From assembly GCF_000003815.2 (NCBI RefSeq), contig NC_049984.1, forward strand, positions 6,654,715 to 6,718,714: a stretch of 64,000 bases of DNA, in the 5' to 3' direction. This document shows positions 25,301 to 40,300 of the stretch, piece by piece; within the stretch, counting starts at the first letter, position 1, and every line of letters starts with the position of its first letter. Source of the DNA: Branchiostoma floridae (lineage: Eukaryota > Chordata > Leptocardii > Amphioxiformes > Branchiostomatidae). The translations under genes were made by a program, and so were the position numbers. The notes below the pieces were generated by a model. That model was not told the DNA's origin, did no database searches, and saw only the letters and a program-made list of their open reading frames with translations.

Positions 25301-28300
25301 CAATCCTCACTGCATTTGCATAATCATAGAAACAGAAACGAATCTTTGAATTTTTTAAATTTCAGTTTCAATATGCTCGCTAGAAGATTCCCCATCTGTA
25401 AAAACAATTTCCAGCCTTACAAGTCCTCCAAAATCTTAAGATCCTGAAAGCGATTAAATCTTGCGTGGGCAGGGCTTGCAATCGGAAAGAAAAAGAGAAA
25501 AGGCCTTCAAATAAAAACAAAACTCTTCACATTCATTGGTTTGATCCCAGCTGTTCCCAAACAAAATCAGCTCTCCGCTCCTATCACCCCTTTTGTTGTC
25601 AAGGCCGAAGGTTTAATGCAATATCGCGACGTTGGGCACATCCTGTGTCTATTCACCATTGTTTCCTCGTCCATCTGTCTCCCCTGGTTTTCTCTCTCCC
25701 CCACACATTAGCACCGCTCAGGTTCAAAGCCAGCAGTGGAGAAAATCAATAGGAGTCGGAGATTCAGCCCCGCTTATGTCACTGCAAATCCAATTAGGTA
25801 GCAGAGCCGGGCTGCAGTCTTGGCTTCAAAGACACTGTCATCTACTGAACGCTATTGCTAATGAGTTTCAAAAAAATTGGTGAGCTGTCATTCCATGTTG
25901 CTATATCTATGCTAGGGGGGATATTTGTCTTCTTTGGTATCGGTTGGTTGGTTGGTTAGCAAGTTGGTTGGTTAACAGGATAACTCGAAGAGCTTAATAC
26001 AAAACCTGGACAAGATAAATTGAGTTAAAGTGACTAGACCCGAGAGAAAGATTTCTATCGATAACATCTTTAACTTGCCACCTTACCTCATACTCAATAG
26101 AGAATCGGCAGCCAAACTGCTACATACTTCCATTGTGCTAAAGGTTAAGAAATCTTGACCACTGCTGGGTAGCTCAATCTGTTACTCATCAACTACTCTT
26201 ACATGTAATTCAGTGCCTTTTCTTTGAAAGAAGATGTCACCATTTTCATTTTTGCCCAGATACATTTTGGAAGCAAACATGTTATCACCACAGGTAAAGG
26301 GCAATGAACTACTGACATGTTGTTATCACTTTTTTTAGAAAAACAAAACAATAAAATAGGACAGGAAATACAGATACAACATTTCTATGAGTATGACTGA
26401 TTTTACTGAAATCCAGTTATGAAAATAAAGATATTAAAGGGAGACCTAAATCTATAACATTTCAACTCAAGCAATCTTAGATATACTGGAAGAGGGAGAA
26501 GGAAAAAAAAAAGATTCTTTACAAAATACCACAGAGTCTGACATAGATACACGTCAGGTTAATACGCAATGAGTAAACAACTAAAACAACACCAACAACC
26601 AAACGGTAAACCAGTAAACACAGCTCACGGAACAACTGTAAGAATTCCCCGCCTGCAGTTTACAACCAACAGGTGGGAACACAGGTGAGTAGAGTGAAAG
26701 TGAAAGTATAGCCTTACCTATAGCCGAGGAGTAGAGCGAGTAGGACAGGGCCATATTGCCAGCGACTTGTGACAAATGTCTATTCAATCGAGGACGGCTG
26801 CCGAAATGACGAAACTGTAATATCATTTTGTCTACTGCCAATTGTCTGGATTTTTTCTTTCTGCTATTTTACCCAACAAGGGGAGACCTCATTTGCATAG
26901 GATGTGAGAATACAGCAAGCCCCTTGACTGTCAATCAAGCTAGAGGGGGGCTATTGTTTGGTCCGAGAAATGTCCTCCCTCTTTCTTCTTCCCCCTCGTC
27001 TTCTCCTAAGTTTGACAATGCGGCAATCGGGAGCGCAAATTGGATCGCAATAATTATATCTAACCGTCAGGCCCTTGTCATTGAAAGACACTTCTGCGTG
27101 CAATTTTGGCAGGGCTATTTGCATATTCGTGCCTCTCAGACTCATTAACGCTGATATGTGCGTTATTAGTCTACGAAATGCGCCTTTCATATCCTCCAGC
27201 AAATGGTAAACATTTTCTCGGGCGGTCATTAAAATGTAAACACGCAGACGAAAAAGCAATTCTGGGCGCATTTTTTTGTCTTTCACTTGTCAGAGGATCC
27301 TCCAAGGTGGCATTTAGGCAAACGGCGTTAAGAGCACTAAGAAATATTAACGACTTTCAGGAAGCTAGCTACTTACAGCACAGCTTGTGTAACCACCACT
27401 TTCTCTTCTTCAGATCGAGTGAATCAATGAGTGACAAAACAATGTAGGAGCAGTCCATTTTTGTTGTGGGGGACAGGAAGATTGCTGGTTTTCTATCCTT
27501 TTTTCAAAGATAAAAACAATTGACATGCAGTAAGACAACAAACACTGTGCCTTTGCCAAACTCTATATGACACCTACCCTATCACTTGCCACTGCCTTCA
27601 AACTTCTTACGTCATGAATTCTTAAAACATTACATTAAGACAAATGACCTTTCAGATTCTTTTGCATACAAAAATGCAGCAATACAAATGTATTCCTTTT
27701 AAAGATTCAAGATGTCTACAATGGTTTCGCTATAGAATTGTCTGGGAAATCTTAAGAAAAGGGAAATGTCTCAATAGAGACGTGATTGATTTTCTTCAGA
27801 TCTTGCACTGTTTTGCTGAAACAGTGATCAATCCCCAGGCAAGAATTAGAGTCTTTGACAACATCTTGTCGTCAATAAGACAGAATGATGATGCATGGTT
27901 CTCGCCCTCCCCACTGAGCAGCAGGTTCTTCTATCTAACTAGAACAAATCGTCAATCTGATGGAAATTTGACTTGAGATGGAAACACGAAATTCCTCAGG
28001 GCTCATAGAGGATCAAAATATTCTAATCACTAAACAGTTTCTAAAAATCACAGATGAGCAAATAATCTAGCATTTAAATTTTGGAAATTTTCTCTCCGAG
28101 AGCAATTCTTGAAGACACCACATTGTAATTTGTTGGTGCATGGAAGTTAAGTTTTATATAGCAAGTTTTCATCAATACTTGACTCTACAGTGTCTACAAC
28201 TAGTACAAGCTCAAATTATTTTTTTCCCACTTTCTGTAAAATGTAACGTATGAGTGATACCAGCCTAAATCTTTCTGCCTTGCCAAATTGCCAAAATTGT

Positions 28301-31300
28301 TTCTATCATTTTCTCCGATCTCCAAAATAAGGCTCCAGGTGAGCATTTCGAATGATGCATAAATAGTTACCAAATTTAAGAACAATATTGTATGCTATTG
28401 GGCAGGCTTTACTTTCTTCTTTTGTGCCAAAATACCAGCCTAAATCTTTCTGCCTTGCCAAATTGCCAAAATTGTTTCTATCATTTTCTCTGATCTCCAA
28501 AATAAGGTTTCAGAATGATACACAAATAGTTACCAAATTTAAGAAAAATATTGAATGCTATTGGGCAGGCTTTACTTTCTTCTTTCGTGCCAAAATTTAG
28601 AGAATAAACTGATATATTGTAGGCTGGTGGGCAGGTCCTGTGTTATTTGTCACCCGTGATCAGATAAATCACTCCAACATGTTAACTGCACGACTAAGAT
28701 CCCCACTCACATCCCACATTTTCCGGCAGACTTGTCAGCCGGGGCACCCCTGCACAGCACGTGAGCGCTCGTGTGAGAAGTGCTCCCACCGTAATTAGCC
28801 ACCATTTCCCCCGTCAGGAAACACAACATCATTTACGCACCGACATTGGCCGTGACGTCTCTGAGTGGTTCTATTCGCTGTCTCTCTCTCTTTTTTGCGG
28901 TTACACTATGGTCAAGCTGAAGTTTATTGTGCAGCAATTGTAACAAGTGCAATGCAAGGCAAAGTGATGTTTAAGACTACTGTCTAGTTATATCAATCTA
29001 GTACACTGTACAAATGTAGATTTCAATAGAATACACAATGTGGTATGACTAGTTTCTTTTATATAATCATACAACTTCTTGGAATACAGAACAATCTAAA
29101 AGACGTTTGAATGAACTTCTAGGAATAGATAAAAATCTAAAAGACGTTTGAAACCTTGTTACAGAAAGCTGTCCCAAGTGGATCAATTTAAAAGAATAGA
29201 GGTGAAGAGCACAGCTGTTGAAAATGGCTTTGTCAAAAGGACGACACCCGTCACAGCTTGCAACACTTCTTCACTTGTAGACATCTATCTATAAAGTTGA
29301 TACAACAGCTCTGATCACTTATATTCACCTTGAAGAAACAGCCAGTCGGTTATAGGTTGTTTGATAACTTGACATCTTGTATGATACTAAGACTATATAA
29401 GAAACTAATCTGGTGAAATATATTTAAGTCATGTTGTAAGAAGAAAAACAATATGAAACTGAGCTGTGAAAGTGAGCTATAAAAATCCAAAGCATAAAAA
29501 CTCCAATATTACCATTACAGCTTCCTCAGTATTGTTCCTTGTATCCTATATTTGAATAAGAACCTGCAGTTTGAAAGAAAGCTGACAGTCATTGAATTAC
29601 TTTTTTCTTAATTGAAATACTATCAACAACAGCTACAAAAATCCATCAACCTTTTACATCCTTTCTACAAAGTAGCAACCTTCCAACCAGACCTAGTCCT
29701 AGTACAACATAACTTATGCTCCGAGGTACAAAAGTACAAACTGGTTAGAAAAGCATTTAACACCAAAACCACAAAGAATACATTTAGTTTGGCCTAACCA
29801 GGCACGTGTGCCAACTTGTCCCCTACCCAGGAAAGTGTATGGGGATTACTTCCAGGGACATAATGTGAGGTAAGTGCCACAGGTGAAGTCATATGAAGTG
29901 TGAAATTATGACATGGATGTCAGTCCCCCTCTCCCAGGCCCTACTACATGTCAAACCATCCGTAAACAAGTGTATGCAGGAAGCAATGCAACATTCATGG
30001 GGGACGTTTCACAGACAGCAAGGGAAAAAAGACATACATGTACAGGTTTGACCATTCTAGAAAAGAGATACACAGTTGGGCCACTATCATTGCATGAAAC
30101 ATTTATGTATGTAGTGTACATACCTCAAAGTAACCATTACTTTGACCCACCCCCCACTCCTCCCCCCAAAAAATCACACTATAGGGTGTACCTAACCTTC
30201 ATACTGTAGAGAAGCTATCATTCTTTAGAATCTATTTGTTTCTTTATATACATGTAAACTTCTTTTAGTTTGCTCAGTAAGTTGATGACGGCATACCTTC
30301 TTTCGATTGAAAAATCTCGGTCCAGACTTAAAACCATATTCAGGTGCTACATTTTATCATAACAACAACATTCCAGGAAATCAAACATAACTGAGGAAGT
30401 AAATTGAAACAGAATTATAACGAAAAGCCAGCATTACAAAAAGTCATATTTCTACAACAAAAGACAGTATACGTGTACTGATTTTCTACACCTACAATAA
30501 GAATAAGTGACATCACAACAAGACAGTCAAAAGGCATAGACAAATTTTCCAATCACTGAAAACTGTCCTCGGGCTACAAGCACAAATTTATTCATTTGAA
30601 TACCAGATTTTTGCATAACCAAGGCCTGGCAAGATGGTCATCAACATATCATTCATACCCACATCACACCACGACAAACGCATGCAGTTGTGGATGATAT
30701 TTTCTACACTTGTCATATTTTTGAATCAATACATTGTTTTCAGTATCCAAATCAAATATGTACATGTGAATGTAACATGGCTCAGAAAGAAGTCATACGA
30801 ACCACCCCAATATATTGGTCTGCATTTTTCGCTCTTTGATATAACTGGTATTTCCATATCTCGTAGGTTGCATATTGTTCGTGGTCGCCATATTCCAAAT
30901 CAATCCCTTCCAGCACAGAAGTCAAACAGGTGAACGCTACGTGTACATGGATCAATTTACCTGCATACACATGTACATGTCGGCATCTCTCATTTCTACA
31001 GGCACATGACTTCTGTCATCACTGTCTTTTATGAAGCAGAAATTTCCTTGCCACAGTCACCTCTAGATTCCCCTGACACACATTTCCTGTATATCTATAA
31101 ATCCCTTCAGTACAGGAGTCAAGTATGGGTATGTATATAGGCTTAATTCTGTCTACATTTCTTATTTCCTTACTTATACAATCATACTAGATCTCTTTTA
31201 CATATCAATTCACAGCTAACATACAAAAACCCTCTCCAGCAAGATTTCTCCAGTGTCACTGACGAATGATGCTGGATGGCTGTCTGAAATGTATGACCGT

Positions 31301-34300
31301 TTCCAAAACCATATCCAGTTGCTTGAGTACCTGCTTTTTGGCATGACTTTGATTATCGTTGTCATAACAAGGATCAAAATTCAGATTCTACATTCACCCC
31401 AAAACTTCTCTGGCAGGGATACAGTATTATCTGGAGCAATCCTTTCCAGGATAAAGTTCAAATTTGCTCCTGCTTAAATCGCCCGTTGTACCTGGCTGCC
31501 TTTGTGACATCCACATGTCATTGACTCTTGTAGCCATTGTCGTTAATGGTCTAACAATTTCTCTGCCACGATCACCCCGGCGTTCCCCTGACGCATGGGC
31601 CAACGTGGGACGTGCCTCCACCCGGGCAGCTCCCATTGATTCCCCACGTCTCCATCAACCCCATGTCCGCGGGTATCAGGATCATTTGTTGGTAATTTTG
31701 AGGAGATTGCGATGATGTAGTCGTCGATACGGAGGGAACGGCGGCAATTACAGCGCTGCCGCGAAAGGGTGGAGCGAGCGCCGAACTGGGGTCCGTAACG
31801 TCGAGGTGTGGTCTGACTGCCAGGCAGGGACAGGTTTAAATTATAGATAATGGCTTTCTTTCTAAGGAAAAAATAGACAAACTTGTACTTGGTTTCCAAA
31901 TGTTTTACATATCTGTTATGTTGAGGTGTGGGTTGGATGCTGCTTTTACAACATATTAGTTATATAATTATGTAAAAACAGCACAACAATATGAAAGCAT
32001 TTTTCTGAGATGGGGAAGACACATCTAACTGTTAGGGTACTAGAGCTTATTGAAATATAGGAGATATTCTGGTACCTGTAAAAACTATTTACTTTATGGG
32101 CTATCTAAGGTAATATCAAGTAATCTGGACAACCAGGCTTTTTCGATAATGGGGAATTTTACTCATTGTTCATTATAAAATTTCAGTAATAGGCATGCAC
32201 TGAACTTACAATTAATGGACAGTGTGAGTTCTCTGCTTTTATCTACCGGTACTTCGTGCCTATCGCCACAAATTCCTCTTCCTGTCGTCTGCAACATTAC
32301 ACACCAGGAAAGTTGCCACATTAGGCCAACACCTCCGCAACAGTTCCACCTGTGTGATTAACAGTCTTAAGGGGAGACTTGCTGGTCTTGGAGAAAATGA
32401 TGCCATTAATTGATACACATCTCGCTACATGTGTGCTACCCCTCATTTCTACTGTAGACCTCATTAGTTTTTGCTTCACATTTAATTGTAACGAGGAAGA
32501 CGAGAGAAATTCTGATCAAAATGTATCTCTCCAAAGGCACCAGAAATGTAAAAGGGCGTGTGACCAATTTAACAATACAAACCATTCTATATGTTAAGAA
32601 AATATGACTTAAATATATACATAATGCATAAAAGAAATTCAGGGAAAGACAAAAGGAGTCTAATATTTTTTCCTGATCTTTTTTTTTTTTTTCAAAAATG
32701 GCATATTCTCTGATGAAATGCAAATCAGAACTTTTAATCAAAGACATTTTTTGTTTTGAAATACAGATAAGTACAAGAACACAAGAGTGGCATTGGCGTG
32801 GCCTTAGTATTACTAAGCTGAGCTGCAATATGAATCCCATATTTTCCATCCACATCCAGAAACTGAGACTTTTACTTCACATCTGAGACCTTGAAACCCC
32901 CGTCAGAAGTACCATAACTCACATGAATAATGGACTCTTCCCCGCCGAAAAGTTAGAAAGACCGCTGTACGTCCGCTATAAAACATTTCCCCACTGAGAG
33001 ATGAACAAGAAAGGAGGATTTGTCACATTTCCTGATACTCATCGCACCCATAAATATACCCTAATGATAACGCAGATCTTATTGCGGCCGCTTTAATTTT
33101 GGCCCTCGGCAAAATTATAAACCATTTCAGCCACCCAGATAGCATCTAGAATGTCCGTTTCCATCAAGATATATGCGAGCTCCATCAAATTTTGGCTCTG
33201 TCTGGCGGACAGAGAATTCTACCGCTCTGGCCAAAATGTTGGCATCATTAACTTCATCTAGCTTCGCACCGGTCCATCCGTCATCCGTCCCAATCTCCAA
33301 CGACAGCGAAAAATGTCGCTTTTGCTCCGCAACGCATCATACCAGCCTGATCAATTAATAAATTCTCAGCAGGAATAATTGATTAATAAATTTTGCATTT
33401 CACCATCAGGAGAAATGGGCACCTCCCTGTCTCCCGTAGGGAGAATTTATGATACCATCTCATAACTTTGTTCTAATTTGTCAAGTATCATCTGGGATAC
33501 TCAGACCCCCCTTCCCCCAAATGAGGACTTGGAGAAGAGAGATTGGGCGTTAAGATACAAGGTGGCTGATCGTCCCTTTCTTAAGATAGAATTTACAAGC
33601 TTAAGGCTGTCAAAACAAACTTAAAGGCTCCCACTACAGATAGGTTGAGAGGAATAATTATGACAATGATAAAGAAAATGCACATATTTCCTGGTAGATC
33701 AAAAATATCTTGAATTGATGTACTTGATTGTACCGTATATTCTCGAATAAAGTACGCACTTTTTTAACTTTTCAAAATTGAAAAGGTGCTACAAGTTGTT
33801 GCCAAAGTTGGGGTGCGTACTTTATTTGAGGTCACTGCACAGAGAAATGGTAAAAAAGCCTAAAATAAAGCAAGGTGGAGGGAGCTACACTTCTAGTAAT
33901 GTTTCAAAACAGGCACATTGTTGTTGTCTTGTAGTTGTCTAAACATGAAACAAAGAAATTGTCTAAACATGATTTACATAAGATTGGTATTTGCATACAA
34001 TCCTTTTGAGTTAGTGACTTTGACTTGTACAACTGGTTTTCCTTGATTTCTTCTACCAGTTCTCAGTGATTTTTATAATTTGCAATAGGCAATTCACAAG
34101 TTTATAGAGACAATGACAGTGTAAATGCAGGTTATTTCATGCAAAATAACCTGGGGAAAACATCATAAATTTGAATTTATCCAGTTAAAGGTCTGTTCAA
34201 AATTGGTGGAGAAGGGGTGCGTACTTTATTTGAGTTTTTCCATTTTACCTTTCAGTCCCAAAGATCTGTCTAAGACTTGTCCAAAATCAGGAGTGCGTAC

Positions 34301-37300
34301 TTTAATTGGGGTGCGTACTTTATTCGAGAATATACGGTAGTTATTTTAGGAGAAGAGTAGAAGAAAAAATGTTTTCTTGTCCTTGACATGCCTAAACTAA
34401 GTATAAGGATAAAAGAGCTCTTTCCAGTCACAATGAACTTAAAATCTAAAGCTTTAAGCAGAGAGGAAGGTAATTCTAGGTATTACAAACACACAAGGCC
34501 TTGTCCCTCCCTCATGTTGAGGGTTGGGAACCATGGTCATACCAATTATTCCATGATTGTACTTATTACATGCTCTTTCCTCCAACTATCTGCAACTTGA
34601 GGTCAGCAAAATTTCATATTGATATCATAAAAAATCATTAAAATTTGCTACCAATCTGAAGCAGGAGGGAGTGATAGACAAGAAAATTGCTCTAATAAAC
34701 ATTATTGTATTGTACTTGTCCCAGTTTTGTGTACTTTTGATCTTCTTATTTTGGTGATGATAATGGTTGTTAGTAAGCACATGTATGTTTACCACACATG
34801 CCCAAATGACAGCAGTACTTGTAATATCATGCATGTCTCGTGCCATAAAAGTTAACTACATAAACTAAAAGTACACTCGATCACTCTGGCAATCTATTTT
34901 ATCATGTATCAATTTTACTTTTACAGCAACATCATGTTCCACACTGACTGATAAAGTTTTGTGCATTTCATTATAGAAATTCTAAACACGTTGCACTCAG
35001 ATACTTTACTACACATCGAAGCAGATAGGGACAAGGGCTGTCACTCGGGCCTGTCCCTCTGTCCCAGGACAGAAATTCGCTTTTTCTGATGGAAAAAATT
35101 TCTCCCTGTGAAAAGATCTGAACTACATAACAGCTATTGATAAAAGTGTGCTTTTGAAATCTTAGGATGATGGATTCAAGGACATGGACTCCAAAACAAT
35201 GAGTGCGACAGAAATTGAAGATGGAGCCAGCTCTGATGGAAACCATCACAAATTACAAAACAACATAATCGTGATGATGCATTAACACTAATTACACCTG
35301 CGTACTACAGAAAAACGTCACAGAGAAGTTAATTTCTTTCGAACCGTGCAAGGAAACACAAGGCAATCTTTAAGTTATCACAAATTGTCTTAAGTAATCT
35401 TTCGGCACAGGACAAGGCAGGGGTGGGAGGCACCAAATGGATGTAAGACGTCACGAGACGGGGCAATTGTCAGGGCAAGCACAGCCACCTGCCCCATTAC
35501 AGCAACACTTTCTGACGGCCATTACCGCGATGATTTCTAGTGCCTCGCACATCGGATGGAACGTCGGGTTCTTCCCCCATTTCCTGTCGCACAAATTGCG
35601 GGCAACGACGCACCTCGCCTCGACCCCCGTAACCCCCGCGAATGGATGGCATTAACCCACCTTCACGCTTCACACGACATGGAAATGAGCGCCTCATCAG
35701 TGGTGCACCCGCGACAAGAAAGGAGGGGGACAAAGGGACGTGTAACTTAACAATATTCATGCGCGGGTACAGGTACAGGTACAACGGTTAAGGTGCAGGT
35801 CCACACCTGGATTCAAATAAGTTTGTTCACCTATCTGTTAGTTCTACATGTAGCCAACTGTGTTTTATTAGTAGTAAGTAGTCATCTTTGTATGTGGATT
35901 AGCATATTCTAATCTCAAAAAAGGTATATAAAACTTTTCTTAATTCTCAAGTGCAATATTGTCAAGATTGTCACTTCTGACACTGGGTCTACCTAAATGT
36001 ACATTCAGTATCTTTTGTATAAAAAATGGTGTCCACTGATGTTTCACATGAACAGGTACAGATACACTTGATGTTCAGGTCTGGACCTGTACAATAACAA
36101 TTTTCAAAGTACAGGTATATACACAGCACTATAGCCAGGGACACATGCAAGGAACGCACTCGCCCGCCCTCCCTCCCTACAAAGCGAACCGAAACCGCAA
36201 TCAGGCATGCGCCCAGGCGGGCGGAAGCGCCGAAAGTTTGCTGCGAGTTTTACCCGACGCATTAACAAACATCGGTTGATTGGGGTGGAAGCAGTGACCC
36301 TGTCGCGACCTAGGGCCGTGTATTTACATTTAGCACCCACCTAATATCCACACTCTATTTACTATATTAACACTTGAACTGAATTGTGGTCCGCCGAGGG
36401 TTCTTTGCAATTAAATGCTGTTAATTTTGCATGTGCAGCCTTCACTTGAATGAGCTTAATCTGGCCAGAATAATTATGGTGGCATCGGCGGGCACCCTGC
36501 TACCTTTTTGCTTGATGAAAAGGAAATGGGGAATGTCTGCAGGAATTAAAGAGCTGGAGCGAAAATCTGGCCACCAGATTAAGCAAACAAGAGGGTGTGC
36601 TGGACCCGGGCTGACCTGGCCATGAGATAGGCAGTGCGGAACAGTACATTTACTCTGTCAACATCACTATCACTTCCATAGGGGAAAATAAAACGTACAT
36701 GTTTCTGAATGCCGTTTTTTCCTTCTCTTCAACAAAAAAAGGGACCATCGTCAAGGAAAATAATCGTTAAACATACTACACTATGGTCAATGCAAACTGT
36801 TACTTCCATGGGGGAAAATAAAACGTACATGTTTCTGAATCTCGTTTTTTTTCTATTCAACAAAAAAAGTGAACCACCCTCATAACGAAAGAAAATAATT
36901 ATGAAAGATGAAACTATATTCTCATTAATGCAAACTGTAACTTCCATAGGGAAAAATAAAATGTTTCTCAACTGCTTTTTGTAGCAAGATGGAATGATGC
37001 TATGTGCAAACTCTTGACCCCTTGGTCAAGAATCGAGGTCACTTACAACTGAACCACATCCTAACTAACCAGCGACTCCAAGGGCATCTTTCTTTTGGAA
37101 ATGCATGAGATGGTGATGAAATGGGACTTGTCCAAAATTAGATTGAGAAATTTAGAAAACATTTACCACAAAGATTTTACAAACAAGGCCTTAATTATTT
37201 ACAACTAACTAACGAATCTCTTTTACAATATATATATAAATAAAATCTTTTACAATTCTGATTTTTACCAGAACTTCTTAATTTTCAATTTTTAGTCAAT

Positions 37301-40300
37301 GAGCCTATTTTACATCATTTTTATCTTCTCAGTCTGCAATATATCTCCTGTATGTTATACCATACTCCTTACTCTGACAAGGACCCTACAGATATGGAGT
37401 TAGATGCAGTATGAACCAGCCCCAGGTAAATATTCGATGTGAGTTAAGTCCATGTCTGCTGATAATGACCGTGGAATTAGGGCTCGAGGACGGACGCTTT
37501 AAGCCACGCGTTCGGCTCAATTGGACCGCGGCCATTCCATTAATTTCCCCGTCCCTGAATATTTCATCCAAAGTGCTCTGATGAAGTCTCGCCACTTAAA
37601 ACTTTCAGAACATTCATACTTATATATATTGGTGGATGGGGCGGGCAGAATCAAGGCAAGTTCTCTGTTCTGGTTACCTTATATCAACATATTGCAAATA
37701 CAGAATAATGCAGTTTTGGTAGGTCTGATATGAATGGCATCAATATCATATTTTTACTGAGTACTTAATTCACAAAATGTAATAGCTTCTCCCATTTCTG
37801 CATATGAAACATTAACTTGAATAGTTGTGTCTTAGTTTGCAAAATAAAGAACAAAGTCATTTAGCAAGTTACCAAGTAGGTGTTGCCTAGAAAAATTATC
37901 ATGTCACATGTCAAATGTCATTCATAAATGATTTAATATAAGGAATGAAATATTCCAAATACACCAGAACCTTCTACACTGTTGTTCTGTGATATGATCT
38001 TTAATATTCTAACTGTATCATCCACGCACTTTGCAAAAACTACAAAATTACCACCTCAAACTTTTGGAACGGGGCAGCAGAGAAATTTTGGCTGGGTCAC
38101 CTTGCATCTTGCGGATTTTATTCTCCCCAGCGAATATTTCACCCCGGGGTAAATGCAGGGTGCTGGCAGAGACCCTAAGCACGGGCGGAATAATTAATTC
38201 AGACAAAGTGCTCATTACAGAAGGGAGAGAGCCGCTGCGCGCGGGGGTCAAGAGGTCAATCCGCCCCACTCCGTGACCTTGGGTCAGCTAATTAGAGCCG
38301 GGCCTTCTCGGAGGACCATATGCTCTGATGACATTCCGCCGGGCGGCCCGCCTAATGACGGGGCAGAGGTATTCGGCGTCATGCAACATTTGCGCGCGGG
38401 GCCGGCGCATTTAAGGCGCGATGACGGAGGGCGGGTGAGCGCGGTGTCAGGAACTTGATCGGAATAAGTCGGGACGGGTGCATTAATGCGGCAGAAGCAC
38501 CCGGTAATGAATATGTCCTGCACAGCCATCACTCTAGCCGCAAAGTACCTGCTGTCACCTCACTTGGCACCTTCTCAACGCACACAAATTCTCATCAACA
38601 TCGGTCCAAGGAGGCCAACTGCATAGATCTCACAACGTCCACTGTCCAAAAACGCAGTATTTTTTCATTACACCAACAATCTTCTCTCTTACAGTGAACA
38701 TGAACAATCGGCTATGATCACAGAATTCAATATCAACATAACTACATGAGTACATGTGTGTTTGTCTATGTCCACTCTCTAAAAAGAAATTATCATATTT
38801 CCTACGATCAAAAATTTGATTTCTTGAGTAGTAAACTCAAGTTTGCAAGAAATAGCAGGAGTAATATCTGTCATAAATTCATTTTTGCGAGTCAGCAAAA
38901 CCCATCACTCCAGCACCAAAGTACTTCCGGACACCTCCTGGCGTAGCACTTGGCACCTTTTCAAACTACACAAATCATCCTCAGAGAGAGAAGAGCCTAA
39001 CTCCTCAACATTCACTCTGGACAGGTAATTCCTACTCCTAGTGTCCATGCACTCTCACATACAAAATGCAGCCATTTTTGCATAAGAGCAAGGAATCTAA
39101 TTTCCAATCAATTAAGGCAATGGTCACCTCTGCTGCATGTACATTGTAACAATTAGAGGTGTCCATCTTCTGGACGTATCTGTCGTTTTGTGGAAGTGTG
39201 AGAAAGAGAAATGTCAATCATATCAATCATTTTTCAGACTTCATGGCTGTTAAAACGGGTTGGAAACATTCCTTTTCTTGTGAAAAAATAGGCATCTTGT
39301 CGCATTTTTTCAGCAAGTGGCAGGCTCTAAGCAGGCATGAGAATGCTTTTGTTCCGGCCCAACCATCTGGTATAACTGCCAATCAACCATATGGACCACT
39401 CCCATTCACAGAGACTGTCCCTGACAGTGGAGGTGTCCATCCACCCCATCCTTTCTAACAGAACAGTTTCATCCCTTTGGAATTTATCAACATCCCATCC
39501 CACCTGTTAGACATACATGTCAAACAAACTGAGACTCTCTCAGCGACAATTAGGGTGGCTATGTTTAGAAATGTGAATCGAAAATGACCCTGTTCCAGCA
39601 ACAGCGAGTGGCCCAATCCTCCAAACAGTGCACAAATCCATCCTACCCCACCCTCTCTTATAGAAAATACACCAAACTCTAGTGGAACCCTTCAGTTCAA
39701 ACACATCCCATCCCAACCCGTCATGACACATACATGTACATGACTCTCAAAGATGAGCCTCTCACAGAGACAAAGAGTGGCCCTGTGCCCCTGACACTTT
39801 ATCCATCCAGGCCTAACCTCTCTTATAAAACACACACCAAATCCTGGCGAAAACTTTATACACATCACATGCATGTCACTCAAACGTGAGCCTCTCCCGT
39901 CTACAGAGAGTGCCCCTGTGCCCCTGACAGTGTGCGAGTCCGTCCGACCCACTTCCACCGGCAGGAATGTCAGGCATGTGCCAAAATTATCACAGCCCTG
40001 ACAACCCTACCCCGACAGAGACGGCTCCTGCCACCAATCAATATGCATCTCGCACGACCAAGGTCAACCCTGGGCCAGGTCGGGTCATGGGGAACTTAGG
40101 GTTCCGCGGCGCTTGAACGCACCCGGTATGAACGTGCGCATCCGTCAGCGCAGGTGTGTCGAGGGGACGGCGGGAATTTGTCGTGGACAAAAAGGTGCAA
40201 ATCACTCGACGTGTTGTGTGGACAACAACATACCTTCAGCAGAGGTGTGGGTCTTGTCTGCAGGTGCAGTACCGTCACCATCCTTGTGGGGGCGCTGCTC

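Larger units (their letters stand above)
12682..40233 (-). other. Intron 4 (27.5 kb)
   Basis: The largest intron in the window. It contains an assembly gap, several local tandem repeats, MITE copies, and blocks with higher GC and homeodomain, POU or PBX/MEIS-type motifs (listed separately). No exon with family similarity was found. Stretches not listed separately, for example 12700-13400, 15000-15700, 16000-18900, 22990-24340, 24460-26600, 28620-31000 and 34350-35380, show only AT-rich, TACATGTA-rich sequence. Confidence 0.75.
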
